In this document: positions 6,539 through 11,138 of the stretch, in pieces
Numbering within the stretch: position 1 is the stretch's first letter
Layout: every line of letters starts with the position of its first letter
Source: JALENY01 sp036310185
GTDB lineage: Bacteria; Bacillota; Clostridia; Lachnospirales; Lachnospiraceae
Direction of reading: 5' to 3'
Length of the DNA: 11,138 bases
Assembly (NCBI GenBank): GCA_036310185.1
Contig: JAXJSH010000129.1
Location: forward strand, 1 to 11,138
The notes under the pieces: generated by a model
Database searches by the model: none
The model's input: only the letters and a program-made list of their open reading frames with translations
What the model was told of the DNA's origin: nothing
Made by a program: the position numbers and the translations under genes

Positions 6539-7735
6539 TTATTCCGTTCTTTCCTCTTCCAGCAATGCCTCAAGTTCCGGAACTGCAGCACACCCCTCAT
6601 TTTCCTGCAGATGTGTTTTCTGACCGCCCAGAATACAGCCAGCCGCAAGCGCAGTGAGCGGCGCCGCCGTAACAAGACCAAAAGAACCAACTATCGTATG
6701 TATCAACTCAGAAGCCACATATTTGTAATTAAAAATATTGATAATAGGTGTTCCCTGCGCCATAAATACCATCATCAGCGCAATAAATCCCCCGGAATAT
6801 GCCAGCAAAAGGGTGGTAGTCATAGTTCCCATCGCCGCACGGCCCACGTTAATCCCGGACTTAACCGCCTCTTTTCTGGAAAGATCCGGTCTTTTTTGTA
6901 CAACTTCATAGACCGCCGACGTAATATCGACTGTCAGATCCATCATAGCCCCCGAAGAACCGATAAAAATACTGGCCATAAAAATCTGGGTCAGATCCAG
7001 ATTCTGATACCCGCTGTACAGCAGGCTTTCGGAATAAGCCATAACCGCACCATGAATTTTAAACCCCTTTGTGCAGATAATACCCATAATACAGGTCACA
7101 ATCAAGCCTGCCACAGATCCTGCAATGGCAGACAGACTTCGTTTGTCAAAACCATATACCAGCATAATAATCAAAACAGTTAACGCGACGGTTACGATAC
7201 CTCCCACCAGAATCGCATTATAACCTTTCAAACAGGATGGAACCAGCACTTTCCAAATCATCAGTATTGATATGACAAAAGAAAGCATGGCCCGCACACC
7301 TGTCCATCCGGCAAAAGCAACCAAAAAGGCAAAAAAGGCAATTCCAAGACCAATTTCCCAATTAATACGATAATGATCGATGGCGCTGACTGCCTTTACT
7401 TCTCCATCCGACTGGCTTACCATGACAAGAGCCATATCCCCCGGCTCAAATATTTTATCCTGCTCAAGAGAACCTGTCAGCGTGTTCACACAGGTATGCT
7501 CTTCTCCTTTAAAATCCCCCTGTAAGATTCTGACCTGGCAGCTCTGTTCACCGGACTGTACAAGACCGGTATCAATAATATTGCTGTTATCAACTGACAA
7601 TACCTCCGCTTTTACACGCTGGGAATTGTCTTTTTTCACCGCCCCTTCAAAGCCTGTAGGCAGCATGAGCAGCGCCAGGGTAAGCACTGCACATACTGCC
7701 ACAGAGATCAGATTTGTCTTTCTGTTTTTTGTCAT
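6539..7735 (-). CDS. YibE/F family integral membrane protein
   Basis: This is a 398-residue membrane protein of the YibE/F family. TM1 lies at about 9-27 and is followed by an extracytoplasmic beta-rich segment (about 40-120: VKAEVLSVDNSNI, CQVRILQGDFKGEEH). The multi-spanning core lies at about 125-370. Family signatures include GSSGAMMDLTVDITSAVYEV (about 259-278) and GRAAMGTMTTTLLLAYSGG (about 298-316). The length is typical. No transported substrate or activity is established for the family. The ATG (7733-7735) immediately follows the TAA of the alkaline phosphatase gene, so translation is probably coupled; no separate strong ribosome binding site is seen. Its position suggests an envelope function linked to phosphate or phosphoester use, which is inference. 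Confidence 0.92.
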   Translation of the reverse strand: MTKNRKTNLISVAVCAVLTLALLMLPTGFEGAVKKDNSQRVKAEVLSVDNSNIIDTGLVQSGEQSCQVRILQGDFKGEEHTCVNTLTGSLEQDKIFEPGDMALVMVSQSDGEVKAVSAIDHYRINWEIGLGIAFFAFLVAFAGWTGVRAMLSFVISILMIWKVLVPSCLKGYNAILVGGIVTVALTVLIIMLVYGFDKRSLSAIAGSVAGLIVTCIMGIICTKGFKIHGAVMAYSESLLYSGYQNLDLTQIFMASIFIGSSGAMMDLTVDITSAVYEVVQKRPDLSRKEAVKSGINVGRAAMGTMTTTLLLAYSGGFIALMMVFMAQGTPIINIFNYKYVASELIHTIVGSFGLVTAAPLTALAAGCILGGQKTHLQENEGCAAVPELEALLEEERTE

Positions 7736-9301
7736 TTATTCTACACCAAGCAGATCTGCCATTTTGTTGTAGATGTCCGTGTTATCATAAGATCCGCTGA
7801 ATTCTTCTGCGCCCACGCCTTCTGCAAATACCGCTACCGGAAGTCCAGTATGTGCATAGGATGAGAAGTTGATACCGGATTTGTTGTTCAGGATATGTGT
7901 TACGGTTACGCTGAACGGTTCATAGCTGCCGTATTTTACATATTCTTCCTGAGTCGGCTCATCACCAAGTCCCCCTGCCAGAGTCAGTTCGTATGCTTCT
8001 TTCAGACGCTCTACTTCATAGTCCGTCAATACCAGCGTTTCGTCTGCTGCGTTTGCTTCGTTTTCCGGCATGACCAGACCAAACAGTTCTTCTACATCTT
8101 TCATAGCATCTTCAAAGCCTGTCTGATTTTCAACATAACCGGCAACATAATCGCTGTCATATTTTGCATAGGAAATTTCCTGATTTTCCAGATTTGTAAG
8201 GAATGTATCATAGTCTGTTCCTGCATAACCGATGGTCAGGCCGCCTGTCTCATGGTCACCGGTTACAATGATCAGTGTTTCATCTGCATGTTCTTTTGCA
8301 AAATCAACTGCTACCTGTACAGCATCTGCCAGAGCCAGGGTATCTGCTACAGTAGAGCCGGCATCGTTTGCATGACATGCCCAGTCGATTTTACCGCCTT
8401 CTGTCATCATGAAAAATCCGTTTTCATTGTCCAGAACTTCGATTCCTTTTTCTACGTAATCTGCCAGAGACCATTCTTCCTCTGCACGGTCATTATCATA
8501 GGAAAGTGCATCCTCATCTGCCAGTGTCTCACCGATGATAATTGATTTTCCATCTTCAGCAGTCAGCGCTTCCGCCTCTTCCTGGGTCATCAGTACGTTG
8601 TAACCAGCTTCTTCAGCCAGAGTATAAAGACTTTCTTTATCGCCGTCTGCACCATTTACTTTCTTCAGACCGCCGCCTGCAAAGTAATCAAAATCGCTTT
8701 CGATCAGTTCAAGGCCGATTTCATAGTAATCATTACGGCTTGCCTGATGTGCATAAAATGCAGCCGGTGTTGCATGGTTCAGGTTAACGCTGGAAATGAT
8801 ACCAATTTTGTAATCTTTCTGGTCTTTCAGCTTTTCTGCGATTGTCTCATACGCCTCTGTCTTGGTTTCATCCATGTTGATTACACCACTGTGTGTTTTG
8901 TGACCGGTGGAAATGGATGTTGCTGTAGAAGCAGAATCCGGACAAAAGCTTGTGGAATCAAATGTTGTAGCAGAACCTGCAACTTCAAAATCCATAAAGG
9001 AAAGATTTACATTGCCGTCTACAATTCCGTCATCATCGTCTGCCAGTGCTCCAAGGTAATCGGATGCAGCCTGAAACTGGGGATAACTCATACCATCACC
9101 GATAAAAAGGAATACATATTTCGGTGCTTTTCCTTCATCTTCTGCATCAGCAGCTGTATCTGCTTCTGCTGTTTCATTCTCCTGCGTTTCGGTCTGTGCA
9201 GTATCTGCAGAAGATTCGGTATCACTGCTCTGACATCCTGCGAAAGTTCCTGCCAGCAATGTGGTTGCCATAAGCATTGCCATAACTGATTTTCTTTTCA
9301 T
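7736..9301 (-). CDS. Alkaline phosphatase, secreted lipoprotein
   Basis: This is a 521-residue PhoA-superfamily phosphomonoesterase. The N-terminus MKRKSVMAMLMATTLLAG ends in a lipobox FAGC (lipidated C23), followed by an acidic Ser/Thr/Glu-rich tether (about 24-58), so it is predicted on the outer face of the membrane. By comparison with E. coli PhoA, the visible active site is D69 (FIGDGM), nucleophile S123 in PDSASTATSISTG, R189, E301, D306 and H310 (IDWACHAND), D349 and H350 (VTGDHETGG), and H483 (YAHTG). This covers the phosphate and two-metal ligands expected of an active enzyme. The start is supported by AGAGGAG (9312-9318) 10 bases upstream. It appears to head an operon with the YibE/F gene, whose ATG touches its stop. 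A possible PhoP-type repeat lies upstream at 9389-9416. The gene symbol is left open because phoA, phoB and phoD naming varies. Confidence 0.95.
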   Translation of the reverse strand: MKRKSVMAMLMATTLLAGTFAGCQSSDTESSADTAQTETQENETAEADTAADAEDEGKAPKYVFLFIGDGMSYPQFQAASDYLGALADDDDGIVDGNVNLSFMDFEVAGSATTFDSTSFCPDSASTATSISTGHKTHSGVINMDETKTEAYETIAEKLKDQKDYKIGIISSVNLNHATPAAFYAHQASRNDYYEIGLELIESDFDYFAGGGLKKVNGADGDKESLYTLAEEAGYNVLMTQEEAEALTAEDGKSIIIGETLADEDALSYDNDRAEEEWSLADYVEKGIEVLDNENGFFMMTEGGKIDWACHANDAGSTVADTLALADAVQVAVDFAKEHADETLIIVTGDHETGGLTIGYAGTDYDTFLTNLENQEISYAKYDSDYVAGYVENQTGFEDAMKDVEELFGLVMPENEANAADETLVLTDYEVERLKEAYELTLAGGLGDEPTQEEYVKYGSYEPFSVTVTHILNNKSGINFSSYAHTGLPVAVFAEGVGAEEFSGSYDNTDIYNKMADLLGVE

Positions 9302-9357
9302 TTTCGATAAACTCCTCTGTTCATTTTTCTTTCTTTTTTCAACATCGCCAGTCTAGC

Positions 9358-9389
9358 AAAAAAAGACCCCTCGCAGCAAGCAAGGGGCC
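9358..9389 (-). terminator. Intrinsic terminator of tyrS
   Basis: On the minus strand GGCCCCTTGC (9380-9389) pairs with GCGAGGGGTC (9365-9374) around a 5-base loop, followed by seven T (9358-9364). The stem has 10 pairs including G-U wobbles and lies about 40 bases past the tyrS stop. It should separate tyrS from the phosphatase operon. Confidence 0.9.
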
Positions 9390-9416
9390 GTTAAACCATT
9401 TTTAAGTTTTTGTAAA
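9389..9416 (-). promoter_or_regulatory. Possible PhoP-box-like repeats upstream of the phosphatase
   Basis: On the minus strand TTTACA (9411-9416), TTAAAA (9400-9405) and TTAACG (9389-9394) recur with an exact 11-base period, like the TTAACA-type repeats bound by PhoP in Bacillus. TAGACT at 9350-9355 could serve as a -10 element downstream. The third repeat overlaps the terminator stem and the region is AT-rich, so chance is a real alternative. Confidence 0.3.
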
Positions 9417-9429
9417 ATTATAGTTCCGA

Positions 9430-10653
9430 TTACTGCATAACAATTTTGCGGAAATTCTTTTTGCCTCTTTTGAGAATTTTCTCGCCGGTCTGAATTTCTT
9501 CCATGGTAAACGCAAACGCGATATCTGCCACTTTTTCACCATCCACAGCTACTCCGCCCTGCTGTACAGCACGTCTCGCCTCAGATTTGGACGGAACAAG
9601 GCCGGATTTCACCAGAAGGGTCAGAATATCAATCTTTCCATCAGCAAAATCTTCTGCCGTCAGTTCTGTGGTCGGCATATTTGCAGCACCACCGGTTGAA
9701 AACAGTGCTCTTGCGGAATCCTGTGCTTTTTTCGCTTCTTCCTCGCCGTGTACCAGACTGGTCAGTTCATAAGCCAGAATCTCTTTTGCTTTGTTCAGCT
9801 GGCTGCCTTCCCATTTATCCATTGTATCGATTTCTTCCAGCGGCAGGAAAGTCAGCATACGGATGCATTTCAGCACATCTGCATCTGCAACATTTCTCCA
9901 GTACTGGTAGAAATCAAACGGTGAAGTCTTATTCGGATCCAGCCATACAGCACCGGACTGGGTTTTACCCATCTTTTTGCCTTCGGAATTCAGAAGCAGC
10001 GTGATGGTCATAGCGGAAGCGTCTTTTCCAAGTTTACGACGAATCAGTTCCGTACCACCCAGCATGTTGCTCCACTGATCGTCACCGCCAAACTGAAGAT
10101 TACATCCATATTTCTGGAATAATTCATAGAAGTCGTAGCTCTGCATGATCATGTAGTTGAATTCAAGGAAACTTAATCCCTTTTCCATACGCTGTTTGTA
10201 GCACTCAGCTGTCAGCATACGGTTAACGGAGAAGTGCGGACCGACTTCACGCAAAACGTCTACGTAGTTCAGATCCAGCAGCCAGTCAGCATTGTTGACC
10301 ATCAATGCTTTTCCATCAGAAAAATCAATAAATTTGCTCATCTGTTCTTTAAAGCAGTCACAGTTGTGCTGGATGGTTTCTCTTGTCATCATCTGACGCA
10401 TATCGGATCTTCCGGACGGGTCACCGATCATAGCGGTACCGCCGCCGATCAGGGCAATCGGTTTGTTTCCAGCCATCTGAAGACGTTTCATCAGGCACAG
10501 AGCCATAAAATGTCCCACATGAAGGCTGTCTGCAGTCGGGTCAAAACCAATGTAAAAAGTTGCTTTTCCGTTGTTCACAAGATCACGGATCAATTCTTCG
10601 TCCGTTACCTGAGCAATCAGGCCTCTGGCCTGAAGTTCTTCATAAATCTGCAT
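9430..10653 (-). CDS. tyrS: Tyrosyl-tRNA synthetase
   Basis: This is a 407-residue class I synthetase that charges tRNA-Tyr with tyrosine in the cytoplasm. The Rossmann catalytic domain carries the HIGH-type motif HVGH (45-48), the tyrosine-pocket region YIGFDPTADSLH (34-45), QFGGDDQW (187-194) and the KMSKS-type loop KKMGKT (226-231). The C-terminal part from about 341 (IDILTLLVKSGLVPSKSEAR) is an S4 RNA-binding domain. The length is normal for bacterial TyrRS. The start at ATG 10651-10653 (MQIYEELQARG) is chosen because AAGGAG (10663-10668) sits 9 bases upstream and family N-termini align there. A longer in-frame extension to 10848 would run through the T-box terminator and is rejected. It is monocistronic: a T-box leader precedes it and an intrinsic terminator follows. 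Confidence 0.98.
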   Translation of the reverse strand: MQIYEELQARGLIAQVTDEELIRDLVNNGKATFYIGFDPTADSLHVGHFMALCLMKRLQMAGNKPIALIGGGTAMIGDPSGRSDMRQMMTRETIQHNCDCFKEQMSKFIDFSDGKALMVNNADWLLDLNYVDVLREVGPHFSVNRMLTAECYKQRMEKGLSFLEFNYMIMQSYDFYELFQKYGCNLQFGGDDQWSNMLGGTELIRRKLGKDASAMTITLLLNSEGKKMGKTQSGAVWLDPNKTSPFDFYQYWRNVADADVLKCIRMLTFLPLEEIDTMDKWEGSQLNKAKEILAYELTSLVHGEEEAKKAQDSARALFSTGGAANMPTTELTAEDFADGKIDILTLLVKSGLVPSKSEARRAVQQGGVAVDGEKVADIAFAFTMEEIQTGEKILKRGKKNFRKIVMQ

Positions 10654-10745
10654 TTTTTCAATCTCCTTTTTCCATATATTTACCTGTAAAAAGAACCTGG
10701 ATTTTCGGCTCTTTTGCTGACGGAAATTCATTTTTGTCTGTGAGT

Positions 10746-10790
10746 AAACCGGCAGTTCTTCTTTTTCAAAGCATCTGCACATGCCGGTTT
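10746..10790 (-). repeat. Long-loop inverted repeat between T-box and tyrS
   Basis: AAACCGGCA (10746-10754) and TGCCGGTTT (10782-10790) are exact reverse complements separated by 27 bases. The structure lies in the readthrough leader, after the T-box terminator and about 80 bases before the ribosome binding site. It could be an accessory RNA hairpin, a remnant of a second leader element, or a plus-strand terminator (TTTTT follows on that strand). Confidence 0.55.
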
Positions 10791-10798
10791 TTATGCAT

Positions 10799-10830
10799 AA
10801 AAAAACTCCCGTCCCTAAAAGGACGGGAGT
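10799..10830 (-). terminator. T-box-controlled intrinsic terminator
   Basis: On the minus strand ACTCCCGTCC (10821-10830) pairs perfectly with GGACGGGAGT (10805-10814) over a 6-base loop, followed by a run of about seven T (10799-10805). It is the terminator alternative of the T-box switch: its 5' arm would instead pair within the antiterminator when uncharged tRNA-Tyr binds. Confidence 0.93.
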
Positions 10831-11075
10831 ATGATCCCGTGTTACCACCTTCGTTCACAGCGGACTCACATCCGGCTGCCTCAACAAGTCCGGTCCATCA
10901 ACCGTACTCTGACACGATAACGTGTGCCCACCCCGTCGCAGCCTACTGGTCATCCGTTCGGTGCGCAGCTCAAAGAGGTATTCCCATATGATTTCCCACG
11001 CGCCTCTCATCAGCCGGCAGCTTTCTGTCTGTTCCCTCATACGGTACTTATTCTTATCATAGCCTTTGCTTATTT
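10799..11075 (-). ncRNA. Tyrosine T-box riboswitch leader
   Basis: The leader runs from the predicted transcription start (about 11075) to the terminator. The conserved T-box AAGGTGGTAACACG is at 10838-10851. Its TGGT (10844-10847) is complementary to an ACCA tRNA end, fitting the A discriminator of tRNA-Tyr. A UAC tyrosine codon at 10978-10980 sits in a specifier-like context (GGGAATACCTC). Stem I sequence includes CTGATGAGAGGC, typical of the distal loop. Uncharged tRNA-Tyr would pair with both sites and stabilise the antiterminator, switching tyrS on. The specifier position was assigned by eye, not by folding. Confidence 0.92.
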
Positions 11076-11081
11076 TCAGTA

Positions 11082-11111
11082 ATTATAAAACAGGCACAGA
11101 AGAAATGTCAA
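11082..11111 (-). promoter_or_regulatory. Sigma-A promoter of the T-box/tyrS transcript
   Basis: The minus strand has TTGACA (11106-11111) and TATAAT (11082-11087), both perfect consensus hexamers, separated by 18 bases. Transcription would start near 11075, just before the T-box Stem I. Confidence 0.88.
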
Positions 11112-11138
11112 GGGAAAGCGATTTTTATTTCTTAAACA

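Noticed and set aside
6323..7183. 286-codon plus-strand reading frame
   Set aside because: It is antisense to the subtilase and YibE/F genes, both of which show clear family signatures.
7895..9289. Plus-strand reading frames rich in Cys and Ile
   Set aside because: They are shadows antisense to the well-supported alkaline phosphatase gene.
10654..10848. N-terminal extension of tyrS to a start at 10848
   Set aside because: It would read through the T-box terminator and inverted repeat; family alignment and AAGGAG spacing place the start at 10653.
10855..11040. 61-codon minus-strand reading frame
   Set aside because: It lies wholly within the T-box leader RNA and has no family resemblance.

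Overview
All supported genes in this window lie on the minus strand. Gene content, a tyrosine T-box leader, CspA-type subtilases, a YibE/F membrane protein and moderately AT-rich DNA suggest a Gram-positive clostridium, most likely a gut Lachnospiraceae. This placement is inferred from family resemblance, not from a marker search.

Reading in the direction of transcription (high to low coordinates), the first half is a conserved housekeeping block. A strong sigma-A-like promoter (11082-11111) drives a T-box leader (about 10799-11075) with a UAC specifier, which controls tyrS (9430-10653). tyrS ends at an intrinsic terminator (9358-9389). Next come a secreted alkaline phosphatase lipoprotein (7736-9301) and a YibE/F membrane protein (6539-7735) whose start codon directly follows the phosphatase stop. 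A cytoplasmic-looking CspA-type S8 subtilase (4653-6491) with an intact Asp-His-Ser triad follows 47 bases later.

Downstream of the subtilase the region changes character. Positions 1-4650 look like an accessory patch built around repeated copies of a subtilase 3' end. The last ~118 bp of the homologous coding sequence recurs at 3824-3963 and at 3-142 as two nearly identical relics. These share a junction that the intact gene lacks. Between the intact gene and the first relic lie a broken small helix-turn-helix gene (4166-4504) and a cluster of inverted AGTCTCA/TGAGACT heptamers. Between the two relics lie a heavily deleted AAA-ATPase/PD-(D/E)XK-family pseudogene (3002-3649) and an intact two-gene operon. 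That operon encodes a TPR-like protein with a C-terminal SEC-C zinc motif (1943-2977) and a 572-residue helical protein (209-1927). It ends at a terminator-like hairpin inside the start of the leftmost relic.

The tyrS part is a classic tRNA-sensing unit. The phosphatase and YibE/F pair probably share a transcript and may be phosphate-regulated. The most unusual structure is the repeated subtilase 3' end bracketing decayed and intact cargo genes. No complete integrase, transposase, tRNA gene, rRNA gene or CRISPR array was seen.
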